Below are positions 33,489-43,573 of a DNA stretch of 64,000 bases, one piece after another (the first letter of the stretch is position 1; the number at the start of each line of letters is the position of its first letter). This DNA comes from Solirubrobacteraceae bacterium. Lineage in GTDB: Bacteria; Actinomycetota; Thermoleophilia; Solirubrobacterales; Solirubrobacteraceae. The notes beneath the pieces are model-generated. The model was given only the letters and a program-made list of their open reading frames with translations. It was not told the DNA's origin and did no database searches. The stretch covers positions 90,592 through 154,591 of the forward strand of contig JAUJOF010000004.1 in NCBI GenBank assembly GCA_030447785.1, read 5' to 3'. The position numbers were made by a program, and so were the translations under genes.

Positions 33489-34229
33489 TCACAGCGGCGC
33501 GTCGAGCGGGCGCTCGAGCAGCTCGCGCACGCGCGCGAGGAAGGCGCCGGCGCCGGCGCCGAGGAGGATGCGGTGATCGCACGTCAGCGTGACCTCCATG
33601 CGGTGGCCGGTGGTCGGCGCGCCGTCCTCCACCACCGCGCGCTCCTCGACCGCACCCACGGCGAGGATGGCCGCCTGGGGCGGGATGACCGCCGCGGCGA
33701 AGCTCGCCACGCCGAACTCGGCGAGGCTGGTGACCGTGAAGGTGGCGTTGCCCAGCTCGGGGGAGGTGATCGAGCCTTCGTGTACCCGCTCGACCAGGGC
33801 GCGCGTCGTCGCGGCCAGCTCGCCCAGCGGACGCTGGTCGGCGTCGAAGACGGTCGGGACGATCAGGGCGTCGCGCGCGTGGACCACCATCCCGACGTTG
33901 ACGCGGCTGTAGAGCTCGAAGCGCCCGTCACGGTAGGCGCCGTTGGCGCGCGGGTGCTCGCGCAGCGCCAGCGCGCAGGCACGAACGACCAAGTCCTCGA
34001 CGGTGGGAACCGGCCGGTCGTCCGCGGCCTGGGCCTCGAGCCGCGCGCGCAGCGCGAGGCAGGCGTCCATGGCCACCCGGGCCCGCAGGACGAGCTCGGG
34101 GATCGTGGCCTTGGCCTCGGCCACGCGCCGGGCCACGACCTGCTGGGCCCGCGAGGGCTCCTGCGTGGTGACGTCGCCCTTGGCGGTGCCCGTCTCGGTG
34201 ACGGTGCCCTGCTCCTCGCCGCCGGCCAT
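33489..34229 (-). CDS. E2-like acyltransferase core without lipoyl domain
   Basis: A 246-residue protein equal to the catalytic domain alone of dihydrolipoamide acyltransferases. The conserved SRAQQVVARRVAEAKATIP opening, VNVGMVVHARDALIVPT and the FTVTSLAEFGV segment are all recognisable. It has no lipoyl or E1/E3-binding domain. The active-site segment reads CDHRILLGAGAGAF, keeping the histidine but replacing the Asp of HxxxDG by Leu. It may be a structural, regulatory or otherwise repurposed E2 core. The ATG follows a TAGGCT box by 9 bases, and the gene stands alone between unrelated neighbours. Confidence 0.85.
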   Translation of the reverse strand: MAGGEEQGTVTETGTAKGDVTTQEPSRAQQVVARRVAEAKATIPELVLRARVAMDACLALRARLEAQAADDRPVPTVEDLVVRACALALREHPRANGAYRDGRFELYSRVNVGMVVHARDALIVPTVFDADQRPLGELAATTRALVERVHEGSITSPELGNATFTVTSLAEFGVASFAAAVIPPQAAILAVGAVEERAVVEDGAPTTGHRMEVTLTCDHRILLGAGAGAFLARVRELLERPLDAPL

Positions 34230-34238
34230 CGGTCGGCG

Positions 34239-34244
34239 AGCCTA
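34239..34244 (-). promoter_or_regulatory. -10 box (TAGGCT) of the E2-core gene
   Basis: TAGGCT on the minus strand, 9 bases before the ATG at 34229. Confidence 0.45.
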
Positions 34245-34297
34245 TCGCGCGGACCCACCAGCGCACCGAATCCCCGCTCGTGGTGTTGTGCCCGGCG

Positions 34298-36043
34298 ATG
34301 GGCCGCCTCCTCGCGCTCCCGCTCGCTGTCCTGGCGATGCTGCTGGCCTGGGCGGCGGCGCCCGCGCTGTCGAGCACCCCGTGGCACCCGGTCGCCGAGG
34401 ACTTCTCGCTGGACCTGCCCGTCACGGCGGGTGCGAGGGCCGCGGTCGCCGGGAGGGGCTGGCGCTCCCCGGTGATCCAGGCGCCCCGGCGCTTCGACCT
34501 CATGGGCCTGCGCTGGAGCGATCGCGGCGAGGTCCAGACCGAGATCCGTACCCGCCGCGCCGGGCGGCCCTGGAGCGCGTGGGCCGACGCGGGCCACGGC
34601 CACGGCATCCAGGGCAGCGACCCGGTGTGGGCGGGCGGCGCCGACTTCTTCCAGGTGCGCACGAGCCGGCGCCCGCGCGGCCTGCGCGCACACTTCGTCA
34701 ACGTCACGGGCACCGCAACCGGCTTCGACCGGGTGGCCACGGCCCTGCGTCGCGGGGTCACCACCGCCGTGGCCTCGGCGCTGGGCACGCAGGCCGCGCT
34801 CGCCCAGGGCGGGGATGGGCGCCCGGCCATCGTCCCGCGTGCGGCGTGGGGCGCCGAGCAGGGCTGCCGGCCCAAGGAGCCGCCTGCCTACGGCGAGGTG
34901 CGCTTCGGCGCCGTGCACCACACGGTCTCCACCAACGCCTACGGCCCGGACGAGTCGGCCGGCGTGGTGTTGGCCATTTGCCGCTTTCACCGCAACGCCA
35001 ACGGCTGGAGTGACATCGGCTACAACTTCCTCGTCGACCGCTACGGGCGGATCTTCGAAGGCCGCGCCGGCGGGGTGAACCGGGCCGTCATCGGCGCCCA
35101 GGCTCAGGGCTTCAACGCCACGTCGACCGGGGTGGCAGCGCTGGGCACCTTCGCCAACAGCGCGCCGTCCGACCGGCAGGTCTCGGTCATCGCCACCCTC
35201 CTGGCCTGGAAGCTGCCCCACCACGGCGCGCCGACCACCGGCACCGTGCAGGTGCGCTCGCAAGGCGGCAGCGCCAGCCGCTTCGCCGCGGGGCAGACCG
35301 TCACGCTGCGGCGCATCTCGGGCCATCGCGACACCGGGGAGACCGAGTGCCCGGGGCGGATGCTGTACGACCGCCTGGGGCGCATCCGCGAGCTGGCCGC
35401 CCGGCGCCAGGGCCCGCTGCGCCAGGCGGGCGGAGCGCGCCTGGAGATCACCGAGGCGATCCCGGCGGTGTGGGACGCGCCGGCCACGGTGCGCGGCGTG
35501 CTCGCCGGCTCGGGCGGGGCCGGTGTCGGTGGCCAGCCGGTGGAGCTGCAGTACGCGACCTCCAGGGGCTGGCGCGCCACCGCGACGACCACCACGCGCC
35601 GTGACGGCACCTGGAGCGTACAGACGCGCAAGTCGCGCAACTGGGCCGTGCGCGCCCGCGCCGCCGGGCTGACCTCCCAGACCGCGCGCCTGAGCGTGGC
35701 CCCGGCGCTGACGGTCGACGCGCCGCCCGGGGCGCGGCGCGGGGAGAGCTTCCCGGTCACGGGTACCTCGAGCCCGCGCAAGGGCCGCCTCGAGGTCCAT
35801 CTCGCACGCCCCGACGCCGCCGGGCGCTATCGCACCTTCCACCGCCAGTCCTTCCGCACCCGCGCCGGACGCGTCAGCGCGCCGATGCGCACGGACGCCG
35901 AGGGCCCGGTGCGCGTGCGCGTCTTCTTCCGCGAGGACGGGCGCAACAGCCGCGGCGCCTCGCCCGACGACTTCGTGTGCATCGGCGCCGTGACCTGCGA
36001 GATCGACCGCGTCCTCTCCGAGGTCGGCGGCGCCAGGCCGTAG
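34298..36043 (+). CDS. Secreted PGRP-type N-acetylmuramoyl-L-alanine amidase
   Basis: A 581-residue exported peptidoglycan hydrolase. A signal peptide covers about residues 1-26. A beta-rich N-terminal domain is followed by a PGRP/amidase_2 domain near residues 175-375. The zinc ligands are recognisable: His in AVHHTVS, and His plus Cys in ISGHRDTGETECPG. GYNFLVDRYGRIFEGR is the family centre. The last 200 residues form two Ig-like beta domains, probably for wall or polymer binding. Full zinc ligation predicts an active amidase. The ATG at 34298 starts the signal peptide. Confidence 0.92.
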   Translation: MGRLLALPLAVLAMLLAWAAAPALSSTPWHPVAEDFSLDLPVTAGARAAVAGRGWRSPVIQAPRRFDLMGLRWSDRGEVQTEIRTRRAGRPWSAWADAGHGHGIQGSDPVWAGGADFFQVRTSRRPRGLRAHFVNVTGTATGFDRVATALRRGVTTAVASALGTQAALAQGGDGRPAIVPRAAWGAEQGCRPKEPPAYGEVRFGAVHHTVSTNAYGPDESAGVVLAICRFHRNANGWSDIGYNFLVDRYGRIFEGRAGGVNRAVIGAQAQGFNATSTGVAALGTFANSAPSDRQVSVIATLLAWKLPHHGAPTTGTVQVRSQGGSASRFAAGQTVTLRRISGHRDTGETECPGRMLYDRLGRIRELAARRQGPLRQAGGARLEITEAIPAVWDAPATVRGVLAGSGGAGVGGQPVELQYATSRGWRATATTTTRRDGTWSVQTRKSRNWAVRARAAGLTSQTARLSVAPALTVDAPPGARRGESFPVTGTSSPRKGRLEVHLARPDAAGRYRTFHRQSFRTRAGRVSAPMRTDAEGPVRVRVFFREDGRNSRGASPDDFVCIGAVTCEIDRVLSEVGGARP

Positions 36044-36129
36044 GCATGGCTCTGCTGCGTCGTCGCCGTCTGCGGTGGCGATACGCGGGCGGACGGCGCT
36101 GCGCGGAGTGGCGAACAGATGGGGCGAGG

Positions 36130-36169
36130 CCTCTTGACACGCAGTGGCATCGGTATAGTCATCAAGAGG
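36130..36169. promoter_or_regulatory. vapBC promoter with flanking inverted repeat (operator)
   Basis: CCTCTTGA (36130-36137) and TCAAGAGG (36162-36169) form an 8-base inverted repeat with a 24-base spacer. TTGACA (36134-36139) and TATAGT (36154-36159) lie within, though with a short 14-base spacing. Binding of VapB-VapC to such repeats would give autoregulation. Confidence 0.55.
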
Positions 36170-36196
36170 TGAACAACGCGATGCGCGAGGCCCCGG

Positions 36197-36394
36197 ATGA
36201 GAACGACGCTGACCCTCGATGATGACTTGGTGGCCGAGGCGCAGCGCCTCACCGAGACTGCCGAAAAAAGCGCGCTGGTCCGCCAGGCGCTGCGTGCGTT
36301 GATCGAACGCGAGAGCGCTCGACGCCTCGCGAGCCTGGGCGGCAGCGAGCCCGCACTGACCGCGATGCCTCGGCGCCGCGACGCGTCTGAGTGA
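36197..36394 (+). CDS. vapB: VapB-type antitoxin
   Basis: A 65-residue antitoxin. The N-terminus MRTTLTLDDDLVAEAQRLT is a ribbon-helix-helix DNA-binding segment, and the EKSALVRQALRALIE helix completes it. The basic and flexible C-terminal half should wrap the toxin. The stop codon overlaps the toxin start (GTGA), which fixes antitoxin-first translation. The inverted repeat around the promoter 28 bases upstream is the likely autoregulatory site. Confidence 0.88.
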   Translation: MRTTLTLDDDLVAEAQRLTETAEKSALVRQALRALIERESARRLASLGGSEPALTAMPRRRDASE

Positions 36395-36768
36395 TCCTCC
36401 TTGACACCTCGGTCTGGATCGACCATCTCCGGGCAGGAGAGCCGACCGTCGCGCGTCTGCTCGAGGACGGCCAGGTCTTGGGCCATCTATGGGTGGTCGG
36501 CGAGCTTTCCCTCGGACGACTCTCCCGGCGCGGGGAGGTCTTGCGGCTCCTTCGGAACCTGCCGCAAGCGAGTGTCGCTACGCACGCCGAGGTCGCGATC
36601 CTGATCGAGCGTCGCGAGCTCTACGGGCGAGGGATCGGCTTCGTGGACGCACATCTGCTCGCAGCGACATTGCTCACAGCGAACGCCCGCCTGTGGAGCC
36701 GCGACAAGCGCCTGGGCGCGGTCGCGTTCGACCTCGGATGCGCTGCCGAGCTCGAACCCGACCGTTGA
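36391..36768 (+). CDS. vapC: VapC-type PIN-domain ribonuclease toxin
   Basis: A 125-residue PIN-domain toxin that in this family cuts tRNA or rRNA when freed from VapB. The acidic active-site residues are present: D5 in LLDTSVW, E38 in VGELSLG and D96 in GFVDAHLLAA. Length is typical. It starts at a GTG overlapping the antitoxin stop by 4 bases. All catalytic positions look intact, so the module is probably functional. The target RNA cannot be predicted. Confidence 0.9.
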   Translation: MILLDTSVWIDHLRAGEPTVARLLEDGQVLGHLWVVGELSLGRLSRRGEVLRLLRNLPQASVATHAEVAILIERRELYGRGIGFVDAHLLAATLLTANARLWSRDKRLGAVAFDLGCAAELEPDR

Positions 36769-36821
36769 GGGAGCGCGTGGCAAGCGTGCCGCTGAGGGAT
36801 GGGCTTGGGGCAGACGCGAGT

Positions 36822-37290
36822 TCAGGCAAGCGCCGTCAGCACGAGCGGGCCCTCGGGGCAGACCATCACGGTGTGTTCTTCATGCGTGGATAGGGGCCCT
36901 CCGCCCGGGCCGGGGAAGGCGAACAGCGGGTCGCCGGCCGGGCTGGACCGCAGCGCGACTGAGAGGCCCAGCGCACGGCCGAGACGCTCGGTCCGGGAGC
37001 GTGACCCGTTGGTGGCCGACCGTCCGCGCGCCGACGATCCCCACGCCGTCGTCGGCGCCCTCGTCCAGCAGGCCGAGCACCGCGGCGCGCCGCCCGCCGT
37101 CGAAGGCGACCGCGGGCGAGCTGCCCCTCACCGTCTTCCCGAAGAGGGAGAAGGTGCCGCCGAAGTTCCGACGCGGGGTCCGCCGGGCGGCCACGGTCTC
37201 GCCCTCCTCGCCGCGCTGCCACACCGCCACCACGTAGCCGCGCTCATCGATCGCGGCGCCCTCGATGCCTCCTCGCAGCGGTGACCGCCT
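36822..37290 (-). pseudogene. Truncated and frameshifted protein fragment, unknown family
   Basis: Directly after the DsbA-like gene a minus-strand frame reads IDERGYVVAVWQRGEEGETV and SPAVAFDGGRRAAVLGLL, a pattern seen in secreted actinobacterial proteins built from repeated beta units. Near 37005 it must shift frame to continue as LGRALGLSVALRSSPAGDPL and end at 36824-36822. No start codon is convincing at its upstream end, so it looks like a 150-residue C-terminal remnant. The four-base-class changes may be decay. Confidence 0.5.
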
Positions 37291-37291
37291 G

Positions 37292-37939
37292 TCAAGCGCC
37301 GTGCTCGCCCAGGTGCGCGGCGGCGGCTTCCAGGGCTTCGTCGCCGTGGAAGATGCTGGTGGGGGCTCGATCGGAGGCGGGCGGCGTCCACACCGCGGGG
37401 ACCGACTCGATGCCGCGCTCGCGGGCGAGCGCGGTGGCGTCCCCCAGGGCTCTGGCCACCGAGCGCTGGTCGAGGGCGGCGAGCACGGCGCGCGGGTGCA
37501 TCTCGCAGGCCGCGGCGGCCAGCACGACGTGGTCGCGATCGGCGAGGTCCTTGCCCCCGGCGAAGGCCTGGCGGAAGGCGGCCTGGCAGAAGGCCACACC
37601 CTTGCCGATGGAGCGCGCAAAGGTGGCGGCGCGCAGCGCGAGCTCGCTGTCGAAGGGCACCTCGGGGGGCCAGCGCAGGGCCTGCAGCCCGCGGGCGGCG
37701 GCGGTGCGCTGGAGCTCCGCCCGCCAGATCGCCGTCTCCTCGGCGCAGCGCAGCCCCTCGGGCGCCAGCGCGCGGGCCAGCGCCGCGGCGCGCACGGGGA
37801 TCCACTCCACCGCCACGGGCATCACGGAGAGGATGCGCTCGGCGGCCAGGTAGGCCTCCGCCCCGGCCAGATCGAGGTAGAACGCCGGGCGCTGCTCGTC
37901 GGGCTCGTGGCGGGAGAGCGTCAGGCCCTCGCCGGGCAC
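37292..37939 (-). CDS. DsbA-fold / 2-hydroxychromene-2-carboxylate isomerase-like protein
   Basis: A 215-residue thioredoxin-fold protein of the DSBA-like group. FYLDLAGAEAYLAAERIL near residue 20 and the helical insert WPPEVPFDSELALRAATFA near residue 90 match the family that includes HCCA isomerase and FrnE. There is no CxxC redox motif, so a glutathione- or mycothiol-linked isomerase role is more likely than disulfide exchange. The C-terminal SVPAVWTPP segment corresponds to the cis-proline region. It starts at a GTG 1 base after the lpdA stop, so both are one operon. Confidence 0.78.
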   Translation of the reverse strand: MPGEGLTLSRHEPDEQRPAFYLDLAGAEAYLAAERILSVMPVAVEWIPVRAAALARALAPEGLRCAEETAIWRAELQRTAAARGLQALRWPPEVPFDSELALRAATFARSIGKGVAFCQAAFRQAFAGGKDLADRDHVVLAAAACEMHPRAVLAALDQRSVARALGDATALARERGIESVPAVWTPPASDRAPTSIFHGDEALEAAAAHLGEHGA

Positions 37940-37940
37940 G

Positions 37941-39311
37941 TCAGCCGTGCACGAGCCAGCCGTCGGCGGCGCGGGCGGCCTCCATGACGGCCTCGGAGAG
38001 GGTCGGGTGGCCGTGCACCATGCGCGCGACCTCGGGAAAGCCGCCCTCCAGCGCCTTGACGTTGACCAGCTCCTGGATGAGCACCGTGGCCGCGGCGCCG
38101 ACGATGTGCCCGCCCAGCAGCTCGCCGTAGCGCCGGTCGCCGACGATCTTCACCAGCCCCGTGCGGTCGCCGTACACGGTGCCCGCGCCGACCGCGCCGT
38201 ATGGCACCTTGCCCACCACGACGTCGTGGTCCTGCTGGCGGGCCTGGTCCTCGGTGAGGCCGAAGGAGGCGACGTTGGGCGTGCAGAAGGTCGCGCGCGG
38301 GATGTCGACGTATTCGAGCGGGTGCGTCTCCCGCCCGGCGGCGGCCTCCACGGCGATCACGCCCTCGTCGGAGGCCTTGTGGGCCAGCGCGGGGCCGGGC
38401 ACCAGGTCGCCGATGGCATAGACGCCGCCGACGGAGGTCTTCATCGTGGCGTCGACCGCGATGAGCCCGCTGTCCTCGAGCGCGACGCCGGCCGCCTCGA
38501 GGCCGAGCCCTTCGACGTCCGGCCCGCGGCCTGCGGCGATGACCAGCCAGTCGGCCTCGCCATGCTGGTCGCCGAAGGAGAAGGTGACCCGGTCGCCCGC
38601 GTCCTGGACGTCCTCCACGAAGGTGGAGGTGTGCACGTCGATGCCCTGGCCCTTGAACAGGCGCGCGGCGGCCTTGGAGATGTCGACGTCCTCGGTGGGC
38701 AGCACACGGTCAAGGCCCTCGAAGAGCAGCACCTCGCTGCCCAGGCGGCCGTACGCCGAGGCGATCTCGGTGCCGCTGGCGCCCGCGCCGACGACCGCCA
38801 GGCGCGCGGGCAGCTCCTCGAGCGCCCAGGCCTCCTCGGTGCCGATCACGCGCCCGTCGAACCGCGTGCCGGGGATCGGCTTGGCCACCGAGCCGGTGGC
38901 CAGCACCACGGTGCGCGCCTGGATCTCCTGGCCGTCGAGTTGCACGTTCCCGTCCGCGGTCACCACGCCGGCACCCTCGAGCAGGTCGATGGCGTTCTTG
39001 CGAAACAGCCCCGCGACGCCTCCGGTGAGCGTCTCGATGACCTTCTCGCGCCGCTGGCCCACTGCGGCGAAGTCGACCTCCGGCTCGGCGACCCTGATGC
39101 CGAACTCGTCGGCGTCGCGCACCTCGTCGAGCACGTCGGCCACGCGCAGCACCGCCTTGGCGGGGATGCACGCGTAGTTGAGGCAGCGACCGCCGACCTT
39201 GTCCCTCTCCACCACCGCGGTCCTCATTCCCAGCTGCGCGGCCCGCACGGCGGCGACGTAGCCCCCGGGCCCGGAGCCGATGACGATGCAGTCGTAGGCG
39301 GGCTCGGCCAT
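37941..39311 (-). CDS. lpdA: Dihydrolipoyl dehydrogenase (E3)
   Basis: Reoxidises dihydrolipoyl groups of 2-oxoacid dehydrogenase or glycine-cleavage complexes with NAD. The FAD motif is IVIGSGPGGYVAAVRAA. The redox disulfide is C43 and C48 in GGRCLNYACIP, the NAD motif is LAVVGAGASGTEIASAYG near residue 178, and the catalytic His-Glu pair is in HGHPTLSEAVMEA near residue 440. All essential residues are present over 456 residues. It is the probable partner of the E1-E2 operon 6 kb away. The ATG follows a TAGCCT box by 10 bases. Confidence 0.94.
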   Translation of the reverse strand: MAEPAYDCIVIGSGPGGYVAAVRAAQLGMRTAVVERDKVGGRCLNYACIPAKAVLRVADVLDEVRDADEFGIRVAEPEVDFAAVGQRREKVIETLTGGVAGLFRKNAIDLLEGAGVVTADGNVQLDGQEIQARTVVLATGSVAKPIPGTRFDGRVIGTEEAWALEELPARLAVVGAGASGTEIASAYGRLGSEVLLFEGLDRVLPTEDVDISKAAARLFKGQGIDVHTSTFVEDVQDAGDRVTFSFGDQHGEADWLVIAAGRGPDVEGLGLEAAGVALEDSGLIAVDATMKTSVGGVYAIGDLVPGPALAHKASDEGVIAVEAAAGRETHPLEYVDIPRATFCTPNVASFGLTEDQARQQDHDVVVGKVPYGAVGAGTVYGDRTGLVKIVGDRRYGELLGGHIVGAAATVLIQELVNVKALEGGFPEVARMVHGHPTLSEAVMEAARAADGWLVHG

Positions 39312-39324
39312 CGGGCGGCTGAGG

Positions 39325-39777
39325 CTATCGATTCGCCTCGCCGCCGCTTCGCGACGGCACCTGCATGCGGGCCATGATGCGGATGAGGCGCCAGAAGAGC
39401 CACCCGCAGCCCGCCAGCACCACCACGGGGATGACCACCGCGAGCAGGTCGGCGGCGCGCAGCAGCGAGAGGAAGGCGGCCAGCATGCTCACCGCCAGCA
39501 GTGCCTGGAAGCCCAGCACCGCCCAGTAGCGCTTCTGCCACATGCCGACCGCGGCGGCGAGCATGAGGCCGCAGAAGAGCAGCACACCGGCGGCTCCTGG
39601 CCGCCCGCCCTGGATCTCCAGGCCGGCCAGCCACAGGACGAGATTGGCCAGGGCGAGGCCCGCGGCGAGCAGGGAGCAGATCACCAGCGGCAGCGGCCGC
39701 TCGTCGGGTCCCAGAGGGGCGAGGCCCGCCCGCAGCGCGTCGTCGCGGGCGCGGGCGCGCGCGTAGCCGCGGGTCAT
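39325..39777 (-). CDS. Four-helix membrane protein of unknown function
   Basis: A 150-residue integral membrane protein with four hydrophobic helices (near residues 29-50, 59-76, 84-102 and 107-130). The N-terminus is Arg-rich with RARARDDALRAG, and the C-terminus ends in a basic, Gly-containing tail. It lies just upstream of lpdA on the same strand, although lpdA has its own -10 box. No family is recognised. Confidence 0.68.
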   Translation of the reverse strand: MTRGYARARARDDALRAGLAPLGPDERPLPLVICSLLAAGLALANLVLWLAGLEIQGGRPGAAGVLLFCGLMLAAAVGMWQKRYWAVLGFQALLAVSMLAAFLSLLRAADLLAVVIPVVVLAGCGWLFWRLIRIMARMQVPSRSGGEANR

Positions 39778-39877
39778 GGCGTCGCCCGGGGAGGAGTGCG
39801 GGGGATCGTCGTCCGCCACGGTGCCGACCCGCGCCTCCCCGCGCCCCTGTTCGTCGTCTCGGGGTCGGCGCTTGCGC

Positions 39878-40528
39878 CTAGGCCGCCCCACGCAGCGGCT
39901 CCTCGTCCAGCGCCGCGCGCAGCGTGCGCGCGGCGGCCTCGGGGTCGGCGGCCTGTGCGATCGCGCGCACGACCACCACGCGCCGCGCGCCGGCGGCCAC
40001 GACCGCGCCGATGGTGGCGGTCTCGACCCCCCCGATGGCAAACCACGGAACCGCCGGCGGATGCGCGACGGCGTGGCGCACGTAGGCCAGGCCCGTGGCC
40101 GGGCGGCCGGGTTTGGTGGGGGTCGCGTGCACCGGACCGACCACGACGTAGTCGGCTCCGCGGGCGGCGGCCAGCTGCGCCGGGGCGTGGGTGGACAGGC
40201 CGAGGATGCGCTGGGCTCCGACGATCGCGCGCGCCTCCTCCACCGGGAGGTCGTCCTGGCCGACGTGCACGCCGTCGGCCCCGGCGGCCTCGACGAGATC
40301 GGGTCGATCGTTGAGGATGAAGGGCACCCCCGCCGCGGCGCACAACGAGCGCGCCTCCTGCGCGGCGGCCAGCAGCGCGTCGTCGTCGGCGGGATCCTTC
40401 TCGCGCAGCTGGAAGAGGTCGACGCCTCCACGCAGCGCTGGCTCCAGCACCTCGCGCAGCGGCCGGCCGCCCGGCTTGGCGGAGGTCACGAGGTACAGGC
40501 GCACGGCGCGCAGGCGATCGAAGGGCAC
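39878..40528 (-). CDS. thiE: Thiamine-phosphate synthase
   Basis: Joins the hydroxymethylpyrimidine and thiazole moieties to thiamine phosphate. The 216-residue TIM barrel carries QLREKD near residue 38, LNDRPDL near residue 66, GVHVGQDDLP near residue 80, STHAPAQ near residue 106 and GPVHATPTKP near residue 125, the full ThiE set. I start at the GTG at 40528, in front of the first barrel strand; the 35-codon extension upstream is Arg/Pro-rich and not family-like. It is divergent from the thiO-thiS-thiG operon. No aptamer is evident on its own side. Confidence 0.93.
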   Translation of the reverse strand: MPFDRLRAVRLYLVTSAKPGGRPLREVLEPALRGGVDLFQLREKDPADDDALLAAAQEARSLCAAAGVPFILNDRPDLVEAAGADGVHVGQDDLPVEEARAIVGAQRILGLSTHAPAQLAAARGADYVVVGPVHATPTKPGRPATGLAYVRHAVAHPPAVPWFAIGGVETATIGAVVAAGARRVVVVRAIAQAADPEAAARTLRAALDEEPLRGAA

Positions 40529-40683
40529 CCCACCATTGTCGCGCAGCGGCCCCCTCCTCCCATGGGGGACGGTCGTCTGCCCGAACGTGGGGAGCTCCAC
40601 CCGACCGCGGGGTAAGGGCCCGTAGCGAAACAACTTGCCGCTTGGGCGGGCGGTCCGCGGCGCCAGTCACCCCCGCGGTCCTC

Positions 40684-40703
40684 GCCGTGCCCCCCGGCAC
40701 GGC
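40684..40703. repeat. Hairpin in the thiE-thiO intergenic region
   Basis: GCCGTGCC and GGCACGGC pair perfectly around a 4-base C loop. It lies about 155 bases upstream of the thiE start and 70 before the TPP-riboswitch promoter. Its role is unknown. Confidence 0.4.
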
Positions 40704-40774
40704 TGCGCCCGCGTGCGGCGCCTGGCATCCACGGCCCGGCCACCCAAACGATCAACTTGTTCCGCCACGCACCC

Positions 40775-40780
40775 TAAGCT
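40775..40780 (+). promoter_or_regulatory. -10 box (TAAGCT) for the TPP-riboswitch transcript
   Basis: TAAGCT lies just before the first base of the predicted aptamer, placing transcription start near 40787. No good -35 was found. Confidence 0.4.
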
Positions 40781-40784
40781 GGAA

Positions 40785-40849
40785 GGACGGGAGCCGACCG
40801 CGGCTGAGAGGAGGGCCCGACCCTCGACCGTCAGCAGCTGATCCGGATC

Positions 40850-40866
<17 letters not shown>
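40785..40866 (+). promoter_or_regulatory. TPP riboswitch (thi-box aptamer)
   Basis: The conserved aptamer words occur in order: GGGAGCCG, CGGCTGAGA, ACCCTCGACC, CTGATCCGG and ATGCCGGCGAAG. The first helix-loop (AGCCG with CGGCT) closes properly. It precedes thiO on the same strand. The conserved ATG of the last word, at 40850, is also the only possible thiO start codon, so TPP binding should directly hide the start rather than a separate ribosome site. No terminator follows the aptamer. Confidence 0.9.
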
Positions 40867-43070
<2,204 letters not shown>

Positions 43071-43072
43071 CG

Positions 43073-43555
43073 ATGAGCCCCGACGAGCTCATGGACGCCT
43101 GGCAGGCCGCCTGGTCGCAGCGGGACCCCGACGCCTTCGCGCCCCTGTGCGCGCCCGGGGTGCACTACGAGGACCCGTTGGTCCCCGAGCCGTTGGAAGG
43201 CGCCAACGCCATTGCCGAGCAGGCCCAGCGCCTGTGGACGGCCTTCCCCGACGCGCGCATGGAGGCGACCGGGCCCCGCCTGCACGGCGAGGGCCACGTC
43301 GCCGCGCCGGTCAAGCTGCTTGGCACCCACCGCGGCGAGGTCGCCGACCTGCCCCCCTCGCGCAGGTTCGCGGTCGTGCAGGCGGTGTGGTTCTGCCGCG
43401 TGGACGAGCGCGCCGGCACGCTGTGGCGCGTGCGCGCCTTCTTCGACCTCTACGACGCCGCGGTGCAGCTCGGCGTGCTGCCCAGGCGGGGGACCCTGGG
43501 CGAGCGCGCCCTGTTCATGGTCCGCGGCTTCGGGCTGCGCCGGCCCACCGGGTGA
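43073..43555 (+). CDS. NTF2-like / SnoaL-type protein
   Basis: A 160-residue protein of the cone-shaped NTF2-like fold. LMDAWQAAWSQRDPDAFAPLCAPGVHYEDPLVPEPLEG is the usual helix-loop-strand opening, and the remainder alternates beta strands with VQAVWFCRVDERAGTLWRVRAFFDL. Such proteins bind or isomerise small hydrophobic molecules. The C-terminal 30 residues are basic and extra. It follows thiG by 2 bases and precedes argF by 18, but nothing ties it to either pathway. The substrate is unknown. Confidence 0.8.
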   Translation: MSPDELMDAWQAAWSQRDPDAFAPLCAPGVHYEDPLVPEPLEGANAIAEQAQRLWTAFPDARMEATGPRLHGEGHVAAPVKLLGTHRGEVADLPPSRRFAVVQAVWFCRVDERAGTLWRVRAFFDLYDAAVQLGVLPRRGTLGERALFMVRGFGLRRPTG

Positions 43556-43573
43556 CCCGCGGTCCCGGCTCGC

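Noticed and set aside
40541-40633. Possible tRNA or leader peptide in the thiE upstream extension
   Set aside because: The extension reads like the translation of a tRNA complement, but no cloverleaf or TTCGA-type T arm forms.
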